Shown: positions 1 through 9,134, counted from the first letter of the stretch. The stretch is DNA of 64,000 nt from Oscillospiraceae bacterium (GCA_017466885.1 JAFTTH010000002.1:124001-188000); one strand, 5' to 3'. Translations and numbers: made by a program. Notes: generated by a model not told the origin, from the letters alone.

Positions 1-635
1 ACACCTTCCAGAACGTCGTTGGCGCCGTAAACCTTAACAGCGGCCTTCTCGCCCTTGGAGAATGCAACCTCACGGACAACCTTCAGCTCTCCGGTGGAGA
101 AATCGAAATCGGTCTCAACGTAGGTAAAGCCGTTGATCCGGGAGATGATATAAGCCGCATCCTTGCCCAGGCCGTTGAGGATAACGCGGAGGGGCTTTTT
201 GCGGGCTTTGTTTGCAGTACGGGCAATACCGATGGCGCCCTCTGCGGCGGCGAAGGACTCGTGTCCGGCCAGGAAGCAGAAGCAGTCAGTATCCTCCCGG
301 AGGAGCATTGCGGCGAGGTTCCCGTGGCCACGGCCAACATTTCTCTGCTCCGCAACAGAACCGGGGATGCAGAATGCCTCAAGGCCGATGCCGATATCCT
401 CGGCAGCGTCAGCCGCCTTAACGGTGCCCTTCTTCAGAGCAACGGCAGTGCCCAGGGTATAAGCCCAAACGGCATTCTCAAAAGCGATGGGCTGAACGCC
501 CTTAACGATCTCTTCCACGTTGATCCCTTTGGAAAGACAAAGGTCACGGGCTTCTTCCAGAGATTTCATGCCATACTCGGCAAGACATGCCTCAATTTTC
601 GGCATTCTTCTTTCTTTGCTCTCAAACTGTGCCAT
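1..635 (-). CDS. GGGtGRT-family protein (3' end outside window)
   Basis: The reading frame starts with ATG at 635, preceded by a GGAGGTG ribosome binding site, and runs off the left edge, giving about 211 visible residues. The N-terminus (MAQFESKERRMPKIEA) and internal stretches such as AFENAVWAYTLGTA, GRGHGNLAAMLL and CFCFLAGHESFAAAEG match my memory of the GGGtGRT protein family. That family is found in anaerobes and is usually encoded beside an Fe-S scaffold protein, as here (15-bp gap, same strand). Its biochemical role is not established; Fe-S metabolism is inferred from the neighbour only. Confidence 0.8.
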   Translation of the reverse strand, partial: MAQFESKERRMPKIEACLAEYGMKSLEEARDLCLSKGINVEEIVKGVQPIAFENAVWAYTLGTAVALKKGTVKAADAAEDIGIGLEAFCIPGSVAEQRNVGRGHGNLAAMLLREDTDCFCFLAGHESFAAAEGAIGIARTANKARKKPLRVILNGLGKDAAYIISRINGFTYVETDFDFSTGELKVVREVAFSKGEKAAVKVYGANDVLEG

Positions 636-650
636 TCTTTCCACCTCCAA

Positions 651-1343
651 TTATTCTTCTCTGGGATCGATATACTTGACGGCATCCTCATAGCGGCCGT
701 AGGTGCCGATGTTCTTCTCGTAAGCAGCACCGGGCTCCACACCGTGACGGATATCCTCCAGCATCTTTCCGAGCCGGACAAACTTATAGCCGATCACTTC
801 GTTATTTTCATCAACAGCAATGCTCAGCACGTAGCCCTCGGCCATCTCCAGATAGCGAACGCCCTTATCCTTGGTGCTGAACATGGTTCCCACCTGGGAA
901 CGCAGACCCTTGCCCAGATCCTCCAGAGCGGCACCCACAGGGAGGCCATCCTCAGAGAAAGCGGTCTGGGTGCGGCCGTAAACCAGCTGGAGGAAGATCT
1001 CCCGCATCGCAACGTTGATCGCATCGCAAACGAGGTCGGTATTGAGCGCCTCAAGGATGGTCTTGCCGGGAAGGATCTCGGCGGCCATCGCGGCGGAGTG
1101 GGTCATACCGGAGCAGCCCAGAGTCTCAACCATTGCCTCTTCAATGATACCTTTTTTTACGTTCAGGGTCAGCTTGCAGGTGCCCTGCTGGGGAGCGCAC
1201 CAGCCCACACCGTGAGAAAGTCCCGAAACATCGGTGACCTCATAGGCTTTGACCCATCTTCCCTCTTCGGGGATCGGCGCAGGACCGTGCTTGGGGCCCT
1301 TTGCCAGCGGACACATTCTCTCTACTTCATGAGAATAATTCAT
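651..1343 (-). CDS. Iron-sulfur cluster assembly scaffold-like protein (NifU_N fold)
   Basis: This 230-residue protein carries Cys-containing motifs typical of IscU/NifU-type scaffolds: a GWCAPQQGTC stretch near residue 50 and LGCSGMTHSAAMAAEIL near residue 75, followed by a further Cys (LVCDAI). Such scaffolds bind a transient Fe-S cluster for transfer to client proteins. It starts at an ATG behind AAAGGAG, is the first gene of a two-gene minus-strand operon with the GGGtGRT gene, and has a near-consensus promoter upstream. It is longer than a classical IscU because of extra N- and C-terminal segments, so the exact biochemical role is inferred. Confidence 0.75.
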   Translation of the reverse strand: MNYSHEVERMCPLAKGPKHGPAPIPEEGRWVKAYEVTDVSGLSHGVGWCAPQQGTCKLTLNVKKGIIEEAMVETLGCSGMTHSAAMAAEILPGKTILEALNTDLVCDAINVAMREIFLQLVYGRTQTAFSEDGLPVGAALEDLGKGLRSQVGTMFSTKDKGVRYLEMAEGYVLSIAVDENNEVIGYKFVRLGKMLEDIRHGVEPGAAYEKNIGTYGRYEDAVKYIDPREE

Positions 1344-1429
1344 AGTCGGTTCTCCTTTCGGAATGATAAGATGCGCCTCTCCGGACAGAATAACGCTCAG
1401 AGAGCTCGTCCACAGCGCTAATCTATTAT

Positions 1430-1458
1430 ATTATATCTCATTCTGGAAATATATTCAA
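1430..1458 (-). promoter_or_regulatory. Sigma-A promoter of the Fe-S scaffold operon
   Basis: On the minus strand TTGAAT (1458-1453) and TATAAT (1435-1430) are separated by exactly 17 bp, about 90 bp upstream of the start at 1343. A second TATAAT overlaps at 1430-1425. Confidence 0.75.
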
Positions 1459-1521
1459 GTCCTCGGGGTGGATTTTTGCAAATTTCCCGCCCGGAAATCT
1501 TCCCCTCCCGCAAAAAAAGGA

Positions 1522-1550
1522 TTGAGTTGCGGGGAGGAATATGTTATAAT
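1522..1550 (+). promoter_or_regulatory. Sigma-A promoter of the cvpA-pgsA-clp operon
   Basis: TTGAGT (1522-1527) and TATAAT (1545-1550) with a 17-bp spacer lie 40 bp before the start at 1590. It is divergent from the minus-strand promoter at 1430-1458. Confidence 0.8.
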
Positions 1551-1589
1551 GTAATGTGAGATATCATATCCGGGAAAGGATTGGTGTAG

Positions 1590-2294
1590 GTGGAGGCGTA
1601 TTTATGGCTGGTCATTGACCTGATTGCCCTGGCGGTCCTTGTCATCCTTGCCCTAAAGGGCCGGAGTGACGGTTTTGTCAAAACGGTGGTCCGCGCCTGC
1701 GGGCTTCTGATTGCCGTTGTGGGAGGCTGGCTTTTGAGTGCCGCCCTGACCCCTGTTCTTTACGATTCCCTCCTTCGCCAACCCCTGAGTGATCTGGTTG
1801 CATCCCTCATTGCAGAGCACGGCAATATCACCGAGACTGCCGCCCAGCTGGAGGCCTCTCTCCCTGCGGTCCTCCTAAACCTCATTACCGCCGCAAGCGG
1901 AATGTCCCTTTCCCAGCAGGCCGCTGCCCTAACCGGTGACCTTCACGGGGCCCTGCTGGAGCTGATCGCCCCGGCGGTTCTTTCCCTGGTGAAGGGGTGC
2001 TTATTCATCCTCCTCTGCGGTCTGATCCTGATTCTGGTAGCGGTACTGGTCAAGAAGCTCTCGTCGGTCAATAAGCTTCCGGTGCTGGGAAAGCTCAACC
2101 AGGTGTTGGGTGCGGTTTTAGGACTGGTGGAGGGTGTCTTCTACCTTCTGCTGTTTGCCATCCTGGTCAGCTGGATCTCGGGAATGACCAACTATGCCAT
2201 CCCCTATCTGACCCGGGAGGTGCTGGAGGCCTCTTACCTGTTCCGGCTGGCGGGGCTGGTTGACCCGGTCGGCTTGCTTGCAGGTATGATCTGA
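1590..2294 (+). CDS. CvpA-family membrane protein
   Basis: A 234-residue, very hydrophobic protein. The GTG start is chosen because GGAAAGGA ends 9 bp before it. It has about four membrane segments: residues 5-22 and 35-52 near the N-terminus, and 125-155 and 170-195 in the second half. The pattern of helices with small residues and a KLPVLGKLNQVLGAVLGLVEG segment resembles CvpA/colicin V production proteins, which in Firmicutes are poorly characterised membrane proteins. It is the first gene of an operon with pgsA (60-bp gap). The family call rests on overall pattern, not on a catalytic motif. Confidence 0.6.
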   Translation: MEAYLWLVIDLIALAVLVILALKGRSDGFVKTVVRACGLLIAVVGGWLLSAALTPVLYDSLLRQPLSDLVASLIAEHGNITETAAQLEASLPAVLLNLITAASGMSLSQQAAALTGDLHGALLELIAPAVLSLVKGCLFILLCGLILILVAVLVKKLSSVNKLPVLGKLNQVLGAVLGLVEGVFYLLLFAILVSWISGMTNYAIPYLTREVLEASYLFRLAGLVDPVGLLAGMI

Positions 2295-2354
2295 AGCAGT
2301 ATTATTTTCCCCGGTGACATCGGGTTTATCATCGAAAGGAAGTAACAGACGGAA

Positions 2355-2957
2355 ATGAAAAAGGATTTTTGGAAGCAGGATATTTTTAAGGTGCCGAATC
2401 TTCTCTCGATCCTTAGACTGATCCTCATCCCGGTATTTTTGTGGATCTATCTGACGGCGGAGGAGCAGCCCTGGTTTATTGTTTCGGCGGTCGTTCTCGC
2501 CCTCTCGGGCCTGACCGATATGCTGGATGGCATCATCGCCCGGAAGTATAATATGATTACCCAACTGGGCAAGGTTCTGGACCCCATTGCGGATAAAGTC
2601 ACCCAGGTTTCCGTCTGCGTGGCGCTTTGGATTCGGTATCCGGAGCTGATCGTTCTGGTGATCGTGATGGTGCTCAAGGAGCTGACAATGATGGCCGGCG
2701 GTCTCGTCCTTTTCCATAAGAAGGTCAAACTGGACGGCTCCCGGTGGTACGGCAAGGTTGCCACCACCATCTTCTATATTCTGATGTTTGCCATCGTTGT
2801 TTCCTCCACCGTTCCGCCCTGGTTCCTGATCGCTACCGACGTAATTATTATCGCTGTGATGGTGTTTGCACTTATTATGTATATCCCGGTCTTTGTCATG
2901 CTTTTCCGAAAGGGTGACAAAAAGGCAGTACCGGAAGAAGGGAATGTCGCGGATTGA
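2355..2957 (+). CDS. pgsA: CDP-diacylglycerol-glycerol-3-phosphate 3-phosphatidyltransferase
   Basis: This 200-residue membrane enzyme of the CDP-alcohol phosphotransferase family makes phosphatidylglycerophosphate from CDP-diacylglycerol and glycerol-3-phosphate. That is the committed step to phosphatidylglycerol. The full signature is present: D55, D58-G59, A62-R63, G72, D76 and D80, with the usual D-x2-DG-x2-AR-x8-G-x3-D-x3-D spacing. Several hydrophobic helices follow (about 20-50, 85-110, 135-185). The length is normal for PgsA. Its stop codon overlaps the start of the downstream Clp gene by one base. Confidence 0.9.
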   Translation: MKKDFWKQDIFKVPNLLSILRLILIPVFLWIYLTAEEQPWFIVSAVVLALSGLTDMLDGIIARKYNMITQLGKVLDPIADKVTQVSVCVALWIRYPELIVLVIVMVLKELTMMAGGLVLFHKKVKLDGSRWYGKVATTIFYILMFAIVVSSTVPPWFLIATDVIIIAVMVFALIMYIPVFVMLFRKGDKKAVPEEGNVAD

Positions 2958-5218
2958 TGACCTGTGTCAGATGCAAAAAACGGCTTGCGGTGGTGTTTGT
3001 GACCCGCACCGAAGGAGATAAAACCATTAACGAGGGACTCTGTCTGCAGTGCGCCCGGGAGCTTGGACTCAAGCCGGTGGACGATATTATGCAGCAGATG
3101 GGGATCAGTGATGACGATCTGGAGTCCATGGCAGACCAGCTTTCTCCCATGATCGGGGAGGACGGTCTTGCCGATGCCGAGGGGATGGCCAATACCTTCC
3201 CCTTCCTGCAGGGACTTTTCTCCAAGGGTCCCGGCGGTGAGGGAGCCCCGGCAGACACCCCCGCCGATTCAAAAAAGAAAAAGGGGGAGAAGGATAAGGC
3301 CCCCAAGCGCAAATTCCTGGAAAGCTACTGCACCGATCTGACCAAAAAAGCCGCCGAAGGCAAGCTGGATCGGATCATTGGGCGGGACCGGGAGATCTAC
3401 CGGGTCATTCAGATCCTCAGCCGCCGGACCAAGAATAATCCCTGCCTCATCGGCGAGCCGGGCGTTGGAAAAACGGCAGTTGCCGAGGGGATCGCCCTCC
3501 GGATCTGTGACGGAAACGTTCCCCCCAAGCTGATGGGCAAGGAGCTTTTCCTGCTGGATCTGACCGCCCTGGTGGCAGGCACCCAGTTCCGCGGGCAGTT
3601 TGAAGCCCGGATCAAGGGATTGGTAGACGAGGTTCGCCAGGCCGGAAATATCATCCTCTTTATTGATGAGGTGCATAACCTTGTGGGTGCCGGGGATTCG
3701 GAGGGCTCTATGAGCGCCGCCAATATCCTTAAGCCAGCCCTCTCCCGGGGAGAGATTCAGGTCATCGGTGCCACCACCTTTGCCGAATACCGCAAGTATA
3801 TTGAGAAGGACTCTGCCCTGGAGCGCCGGTTCCAGCCGGTTACCGTCAAGGAGCCGACCATTGAGGAAACGGTCGAGGTCCTGATGGGGATCAAGGAGTA
3901 TTACGAGAGCTTTCATAACGTTCAGGTCAGCCCTGCCGTGGCGCGGCTTGCGGCCGTTTTGTCGGAGCGGTATATCACCGACCGCTTCCTTCCCGATAAA
4001 GCCATTGACCTGCTGGATGAGGCCTGTGCCGCCGCCAGCTTAAAGAATGTTGCTCTGACTGATTTTTATAAAACACAACAGCTTTTGGATGGGCTAAAGA
4101 AGGAGGAGACCGATCTGACCGCCAACGCGGAGGGAACGGATTTCGAGCGGTTGGCCATCGTCCGGTCGGATATTCTCCGGCTGACCGAGGAAAATGAAGC
4201 CCGCCGTCCTGCCGCCTTTGGTGCCCGGGTAACGGAGGAGGATCTTGCCGCCGTTGTCGAGCTTTGGACGGGAATCCCCGCCTCCCGGATCCAGGAGCTG
4301 GAGCTGAAGCGGGTTGCCGGACTGGACCAGATCCTGAAGACCCATATCATCGGGCAGGACGAAGCAGTAGCGGTGGTTTCGGCCGCCATCAAGCGAAGCC
4401 GGGCGCAGATCTCCGCCCGGAGACGGCCTGCAACCTTCCTTTTCGTCGGCCCTACCGGCGTGGGAAAAACAGAGCTGGTCAAGGTCCTTGCCAAAGAGCT
4501 TTTTGATGATACCGACCCCCTGATCCGGCTGGATATGTCCGAGTTTATGGAAAAGCACTCGGTCTCCCGGATCATCGGCGCCCCTCCGGGCTACGTGGGG
4601 TATGACGAGGCCGGTCAGCTGACCGAAAAGGTCCGCCGGAAGCCTTATTCCGTCGTTCTTTTTGATGAGATTGAAAAGGCCCACCCCGACGTTTTGAATA
4701 TTCTCCTGCAGATTATGGATGAAGGCAAGGTCACCGATGCCCACGGGCGGACAGTCTCCTTTGAAAATACCGTTATTGTAATGACCTCCAACGCCGGCTC
4801 CCAGTTCCGGGATTCTGGGATGGGCTTTGCCAAATCCGCCGGGGAGATCAGCACCGAAAAGGCAATGAAGGCTCTGCGGGATTTTCTCCGGCCTGAATTT
4901 TTGAGCCGGGTGGATGAGATCGTCCACTTCCAGCCTCTTTCGGAGGAAAGCTACGCAAAGATCGCCTGCCTGATGCTGGATGAGCTGAAGGCACCTATGG
5001 AGGAGAAGGGAATCTCCTTCGGCTACTCTCCCGAGGCAGCCACTCTGCTTGCCCAAAAGATCGGGAAGGGCAGTCAGGGGGCCCGGGAGCTCCGCCGGGT
5101 CATCCGCCGGGAGGTGGAGGATCCCATTGCAGAGCTGCTGGTAGAGCGGTACGCCGATCCTCCTGCCATCCTGAAGGTCACCGCCCAGGAGGGCGAGATC
5201 CGGCTTCAGACCATTTGA
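2957..5218 (+). CDS. ClpE-like AAA+ unfoldase with N-terminal zinc finger
   Basis: A 753-residue HSP100 ATPase that would unfold substrates for ClpP or act as a disaggregase. The N-terminus has a C3-x2-C6 ... C29-x2-C32 zinc finger, as in ClpE and McsA, instead of the ClpC/ClpA repeat domain. Then come two AAA+ modules, with Walker A GEPGVGKT and Walker B LFIDEVHN in the first and GPTGVGKT and VLFDEIEKAHP in the second, and a C-terminal D2-small domain. I chose the ATG at 2957 (TGATG overlap with pgsA); a TTG one codon earlier is also possible. The gene is translationally coupled to pgsA. Stress regulation would be expected from the family, but I see no CtsR-like operator. Confidence 0.88.
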   Translation: MTCVRCKKRLAVVFVTRTEGDKTINEGLCLQCARELGLKPVDDIMQQMGISDDDLESMADQLSPMIGEDGLADAEGMANTFPFLQGLFSKGPGGEGAPADTPADSKKKKGEKDKAPKRKFLESYCTDLTKKAAEGKLDRIIGRDREIYRVIQILSRRTKNNPCLIGEPGVGKTAVAEGIALRICDGNVPPKLMGKELFLLDLTALVAGTQFRGQFEARIKGLVDEVRQAGNIILFIDEVHNLVGAGDSEGSMSAANILKPALSRGEIQVIGATTFAEYRKYIEKDSALERRFQPVTVKEPTIEETVEVLMGIKEYYESFHNVQVSPAVARLAAVLSERYITDRFLPDKAIDLLDEACAAASLKNVALTDFYKTQQLLDGLKKEETDLTANAEGTDFERLAIVRSDILRLTEENEARRPAAFGARVTEEDLAAVVELWTGIPASRIQELELKRVAGLDQILKTHIIGQDEAVAVVSAAIKRSRAQISARRRPATFLFVGPTGVGKTELVKVLAKELFDDTDPLIRLDMSEFMEKHSVSRIIGAPPGYVGYDEAGQLTEKVRRKPYSVVLFDEIEKAHPDVLNILLQIMDEGKVTDAHGRTVSFENTVIVMTSNAGSQFRDSGMGFAKSAGEISTEKAMKALRDFLRPEFLSRVDEIVHFQPLSEESYAKIACLMLDELKAPMEEKGISFGYSPEAATLLAQKIGKGSQGARELRRVIRREVEDPIAELLVERYADPPAILKVTAQEGEIRLQTI

Positions 5219-5224
5219 TTTTTC

Positions 5225-5250
5225 CTCCGGGGAGTTTTTTCTTCCCGGAG
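5225..5250 (+). other. Intergenic hairpin after the clp gene
   Basis: A 10-bp stem (5225-5234 with 5241-5250, one G-U pair) encloses a T6 loop. There is no T-tract after the stem, so it is not a canonical terminator. It could slow polymerase or stabilise the 3' end of the clp mRNA. Confidence 0.45.
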
Positions 5251-5283
5251 CGTTCTCCCTATGAAAAAAAAGGAGGTTTCTTT

Positions 5284-6393
5284 ATGCAATACCGTTCCTT
5301 TGGAAAAGTTCCTGAAAAGGTCTCCGCGCTGGGCTACGGCTGTATGCGTTTCCCCACCGATGCGGAAGGGAACCCCGATCGGGCCCGGGCCATTGCCCTG
5401 ATCCGCCGCGCTTACGAGGCCGGCATCAACTATTTTGACACAGCTTACGGCTACCACCGCGGCCAGAGCGAGGGCCTGGTGGGGGAGGCACTCCGGGGCA
5501 TCCGTGAGAAGGTTTTTATCGCCACCAAAATGCCCTGCTATATGATCGAGCAGGAGGAAGATTTTGAGCGGATCTTTGCCGAGCAGCTTGCCCGCCTGGA
5601 AACAGATTACATTGACTTTTACCTTCTTCATACCCTTTCTTTGAACACCTGGGAAAACGTTGTGCTGAAATTCGGTTTTCTGGATAAACTGACCCAACTG
5701 AAAAAGGAGGGTAAGATCCGGTATGTGGGCTTCTCCTTCCACGATACCGAGGAAGCCTTCTACCCCATCTGTGACGGGTACGACTGGGACTTCTGCCAGA
5801 TCCAGCTCAATTACATAAACACCGACCATCAGCAGGGCCTCAACGGCCTGTATCACGCCGCCAAAAAAGGAATGGGCGTGATCATTATGGAGCCCCTTCT
5901 GGGCGGCCGTCTTGCCGATCCTCCTCCCGTTGCGAAGGCCTGCCTGCCCCAGGGAAAAACCCCGGTGGAATGGGCCCTCAACTATCTGTGGGATATGCCG
6001 GAGGTCTCCCTCCTGCTGTCGGGAATGAGCTCGGAGGAGCAGCTGGAGCAAAACCTCGTCACCGCGGAACATTCCCGGATCGGTTGCCTTTCCGATGAAG
6101 AAAAGAAGGCCTTTGTCGCCGCAAAAAAAGCCTTTGACACGATGGCATTCGTCCCCTGCACCAAATGCAAATACTGTATGCCCTGCCCCTTCGGAGTGGA
6201 TATTCCGGAGGTCTTTGCCGCATATAATAATACCGCGATCCATAAAAAAGAGGAGATTGCCGCGGCTTATGCCGAAATGAGCGGCAAGGCTTCTCTTTGC
6301 AAGGACTGCGGCAAATGCGAAACGCTTTGTCCCCAGCATATTGCCATTCGGCAGGAGCTGAAGAAGGCCGAGGCGGCCATTCTGGCCGAATAA
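5284..6393 (+). CDS. Aldo/keto reductase with C-terminal ferredoxin-like 4Fe-4S domain
   Basis: A 369-residue protein. The start at 5284 follows a strong AAAAGGAGG site; the open frame extends further upstream but without signals. Residues 1-270 form an aldo/keto reductase barrel (YGCMRFPTD, GINYFDTAYGYH, KVFIATKMP, YIDFYLLH, KIRYVGFSFHD). The C-terminus has two Cys clusters, CTKCKYCMPCPFGVD and CKDCGKCETLCPQH, which predict two 4Fe-4S clusters. This is the COG1453-type architecture common in anaerobes. The substrate is unknown; the clusters suggest electron exchange with ferredoxin rather than NADPH alone. It lies 30 bp upstream of the LUD gene. Confidence 0.85.
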   Translation: MQYRSFGKVPEKVSALGYGCMRFPTDAEGNPDRARAIALIRRAYEAGINYFDTAYGYHRGQSEGLVGEALRGIREKVFIATKMPCYMIEQEEDFERIFAEQLARLETDYIDFYLLHTLSLNTWENVVLKFGFLDKLTQLKKEGKIRYVGFSFHDTEEAFYPICDGYDWDFCQIQLNYINTDHQQGLNGLYHAAKKGMGVIIMEPLLGGRLADPPPVAKACLPQGKTPVEWALNYLWDMPEVSLLLSGMSSEEQLEQNLVTAEHSRIGCLSDEEKKAFVAAKKAFDTMAFVPCTKCKYCMPCPFGVDIPEVFAAYNNTAIHKKEEIAAAYAEMSGKASLCKDCGKCETLCPQHIAIRQELKKAEAAILAE

Positions 6394-6423
6394 CGGTAAA
6401 ATTCCAAGCGAGGTGCTTTCATT

Positions 6424-7074
6424 ATGACCGAGACTGTTGCCAAGGTTTTGCAAAACCTGCAGAAAAATAACATGGATGCCCAGTTCTTTGCCACCAAAGA
6501 AGAGGTGTTGGCCCGGGTCAGGGAGCTTCTGCCCGAGGGCTGTAGCTGCGCCTGCGGCGGCTCGGAATCCCTCAAGGAGTGCGGTGTGCTGGAGCTGCTC
6601 CGGAGCGGGAAATATCAGTTCCTTGACCGGAGCGCCCCCGGACTTTCCCCAGAGGAAAGAGACCGGGTCACTGCGGCAGGCCATTCGGCTGATTTTTATC
6701 TGTGCAGCACCAACGCCCTGATTGAGGACGGCACCCTTTATAACGTGGATGGCTTTGCCAATCGGGTCTCTGCCCTGGCCAACGGTCCCGGACGGGTGAT
6801 CCTTGTGGTGGGGATCAATAAACTGGTGCCCACAGCTGAGGAGGCCATCCGCCGGGTCAAGACGGTTGCCGCCCCCAAAAACTGCCGCCGTCTTTCCTGC
6901 GATACATACTGTGCAAAGATGGGCCAGTGCGTTTCCCTTAACAAAGAAAACCCCTCGATGACGGACGGCTGTGACAGTCCTGCCCGGATCTGCTGCACTT
7001 ATCTTTTCACCGGAAAGCAACGGATCAAGGGGCGGATCACCCTCCTTCTCTGTGGAGAAAGTCTGGGCTTTTAA
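6424..7074 (+). CDS. LUD-domain protein (LutC/YkgG-like)
   Basis: A 216-residue protein with the LUD (DUF162) fold. It shows GGSESLKECGV, YLCSTNALIEDGTLYNVDG and GRVILVVGINKLVPTAEEAIRRV, which are hallmark segments of the family. LutC-like proteins take part in lactate oxidation together with Fe-S partners. A C-terminal Cys-rich stretch (LSCDTYCAKMGQC, then CDSPARICC) is typical of the stand-alone clostridial version. The full lutABC operon is absent, so lactate use cannot be claimed. It may work with the upstream Fe-S aldo/keto reductase. Confidence 0.8.
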   Translation: MTETVAKVLQNLQKNNMDAQFFATKEEVLARVRELLPEGCSCACGGSESLKECGVLELLRSGKYQFLDRSAPGLSPEERDRVTAAGHSADFYLCSTNALIEDGTLYNVDGFANRVSALANGPGRVILVVGINKLVPTAEEAIRRVKTVAAPKNCRRLSCDTYCAKMGQCVSLNKENPSMTDGCDSPARICCTYLFTGKQRIKGRITLLLCGESLGF

Positions 7075-7089
7075 AAAGAGGAATTTACT

Positions 7090-8274
7090 ATGACCAACCT
7101 GCTGATTCGGATCTTTATCCGGAACGGAGAACAAACGACCGACCCCGCTGTTCGGGAAAAATACGGCAAGCTGGCGGGGAGCGTGGGGATTCTTGCGAAC
7201 CTCCTGCTCTGCGGAATGAAAATCTGCGCCGGATGGCTTTTTGGGAGCATTTCTGTTCTGGCGGACGGTGTCAATAACCTTTCGGATGCCGGAACCTCCC
7301 TGCTGACTCTGGTGGGTTTTAAGCTCTCGGGCAAGCCTGCGGATGAAAAGCACCCCTTCGGCCACGCCCGGATGGAATATATTACCGGGTTTATTATCTC
7401 TTTTCTGATTCTTTTTCTGGGTTTTGAGCTTGGGGTTTCCTCTTTGGAAAAGATCTTTTCCCCTGAAAAATCCCAGTTCAGCCTCATCACCGTTGCCATC
7501 CTGATCCTCTCCATCCTCATCAAGCTTTGGCTGGGTCTTTTTAACCGGAAGATGGGGAAGAAGATCTCCTCACTGACCCTGGCGGCCGCCGCTTCGGATA
7601 GCTTTAACGATGTCATCTCCACTGCCGCGGTTCTGGTCACCCTGCTTGTCAGCCGCTTGACCGGGTTTGAACTGGATGGATATGTTGGTTTGGCGGTTGC
7701 CGCGCTGATTCTCGTCTCGGGGATCCGAATGGCCATTGATACCGCCAACCCCCTCCTGGGAGCCGCTCCTTCGGGAGAGCTGGTTTCCCAGCTGGAGCAG
7801 AAGATCCTCAGCTACGAAGGCGTCATTGGACTGCACGATCTGACCGTCCATGATTACGGTCCCGAGCGGTGCTTCGCTTCTGTTCACGTAGAGGTCCCTG
7901 CCGCCCAGGATATTCTGGAAAGCCATGACATCATTGACCAAATTGAGATGGACTGCAAAAAAGAGATGGGGCTCAATCTCGTGATTCATCTGGACCCGGT
8001 CATTACCGATAATGAAGAGGTCACCCGTCTGAAGAATATGACTGCCGAAATCGTTGCAGGGATCTCCCATCAGTTGAGCATCCACGATTTCCGGGTAGTC
8101 TTCGGCCAGACCCATACCAACCTCGTTTTTGATGTTTGCGTCCCTCATCGGTTCGCCCTGACCGATAAAGAGCTCTCCGGTCTGATCGGCGCGGGACTGA
8201 AATCGCGGGATCCCCTTCTTTTCGCCGTGATTACCTTTGACCGGAGCTATGTTGCTCCAAAGCCTACTGTATAA
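7090..8274 (+). CDS. Cation diffusion facilitator family transporter
   Basis: A 394-residue CDF protein, a proton antiporter that exports divalent metals such as Zn, Mn, Fe or Co. The membrane domain (about residues 30-210) has the expected Asp-rich helices: SVLADGVNNLSDAG in helix 2 and AAASDSFNDVISTAAV in helix 5, the metal site A of the family. A second motif, KHPFGHARMEYI, is also characteristic. The C-terminal 180 residues are longer than in E. coli FieF and hold the cytoplasmic dimerisation domain plus an extension. It starts 15 bp after the LUD gene and is probably co-transcribed with it. The metal is not predictable. Confidence 0.88.
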   Translation: MTNLLIRIFIRNGEQTTDPAVREKYGKLAGSVGILANLLLCGMKICAGWLFGSISVLADGVNNLSDAGTSLLTLVGFKLSGKPADEKHPFGHARMEYITGFIISFLILFLGFELGVSSLEKIFSPEKSQFSLITVAILILSILIKLWLGLFNRKMGKKISSLTLAAAASDSFNDVISTAAVLVTLLVSRLTGFELDGYVGLAVAALILVSGIRMAIDTANPLLGAAPSGELVSQLEQKILSYEGVIGLHDLTVHDYGPERCFASVHVEVPAAQDILESHDIIDQIEMDCKKEMGLNLVIHLDPVITDNEEVTRLKNMTAEIVAGISHQLSIHDFRVVFGQTHTNLVFDVCVPHRFALTDKELSGLIGAGLKSRDPLLFAVITFDRSYVAPKPTV

Positions 8275-8332
8275 CCGCCGGGAATCCGGCTTGGGATAAA
8301 TCAAAATCCACTATCAAATGGAGGAAATTGAA

Positions 8333-8683
8333 ATGACAGTCAAAGATATTATTTCCATTCTTGACGCAGATCTGATCAGCGGAGAAGATCTGGACCGTGA
8401 GATTCATACCGCCTGCGGATCGGATATGATGAGTGATGTGCTGGCGTTTGTCAAGGATCAGTCGGTGCTGCTGACCGGGCTGGTCAATCCCCAGGTCGTC
8501 CGCACAGCGGATATGATGGATATGGTTTGCATCGTCTTCGTCCGGGGCAAGGAGCCGGGAGAGGATATTATTGAGCTGGCGCAGGAACGGAATATCGTTC
8601 TGATCAAAACCGGCTACCGGATGTTCACCGCCTGCGGTCTCCTCTATGAAAATGGCTTGCGGGGAGGGTGTCAAAAGAAATGA
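8333..8683 (+). CDS. DRTGG-domain protein
   Basis: A 116-residue protein starting at an ATG 8 bp after GGAGG. It matches small DRTGG-domain proteins that sit beside anti-sigma-like ATPases and hydrogenase-like proteins in Clostridia (MTVKDIISILDADLISG at the N-terminus, LLTGLVNPQVVRTADMMD in the middle, VLIKTGYRMFTACGLLYE near the end). The DRTGG fold occurs as a ligand-binding or regulatory domain. No catalytic residues are visible. Its stop overlaps the next start (ATGA), so the pair is translationally coupled. Confidence 0.7.
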   Translation: MTVKDIISILDADLISGEDLDREIHTACGSDMMSDVLAFVKDQSVLLTGLVNPQVVRTADMMDMVCIVFVRGKEPGEDIIELAQERNIVLIKTGYRMFTACGLLYENGLRGGCQKK

Positions 8684-9102
8684 GTGATGTTATCGCCCTC
8701 CATTTCGACGTTGACGGCGAGGATTTCACCCGCGCCGGCGAAGCCTCCTACGGTGTCAAGCGCACCCTCAAGCAGCTGGGAATCAACCCCGAGGCTGTCC
8801 GGAAGGTCGCCATCGCCCTTTTTGAGGGAGAGATCAATATGGTCATCCATGCGGACGGCGGCGTGATCGATATTGAGATTGACAATAACCAGATTAAAAT
8901 GATCCTCAAGGATAAAGGTCCCGGGATCCCTGACATTGAAAAAGCAATGCAGGAAGGATTTTCCACCGCCTCGGACGATGTCCGTTCTCTGGGCTTCGGC
9001 GCGGGTATGGGCCTTCCCAATATGAAAAAATATACCGACAGTATGGAAATTCAGACAGAGCTGGGGGTCGGCACCACCGTGACAATGGTGGTCAACCTCT
9101 GA
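8680..9102 (+). CDS. HATPase-domain protein (anti-sigma-factor-like serine kinase fold)
   Basis: A 140-residue GHKL ATPase. The ATG at 8680 follows GGGGAGGG; a GTG at 8668 lies inside that site and is unlikely. It contains the N box (EGEINMVIHADGG), the G1 box (LKDKGPGIPDIEKAM) and a G2-like segment (SLGFGAGMGLPNMKKY), as in SpoIIAB/RsbW-type anti-sigma kinases. It stands between the DRTGG and hydrogenase-like genes, so it probably transduces a redox or hydrogen signal. Its partner is not in the window. Confidence 0.8.
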   Translation: MSDVIALHFDVDGEDFTRAGEASYGVKRTLKQLGINPEAVRKVAIALFEGEINMVIHADGGVIDIEIDNNQIKMILKDKGPGIPDIEKAMQEGFSTASDDVRSLGFGAGMGLPNMKKYTDSMEIQTELGVGTTVTMVVNL

Positions 9103-9134
9103 TCCTTTGATTTCCAGAAAGGCAGGACTCTCCA

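Noticed and set aside
5206-7365. A 719-codon minus-strand frame across the aldo/keto reductase and LUD genes
   Set aside because: It crosses two real plus-strand genes and has no ribosome binding site or domain.
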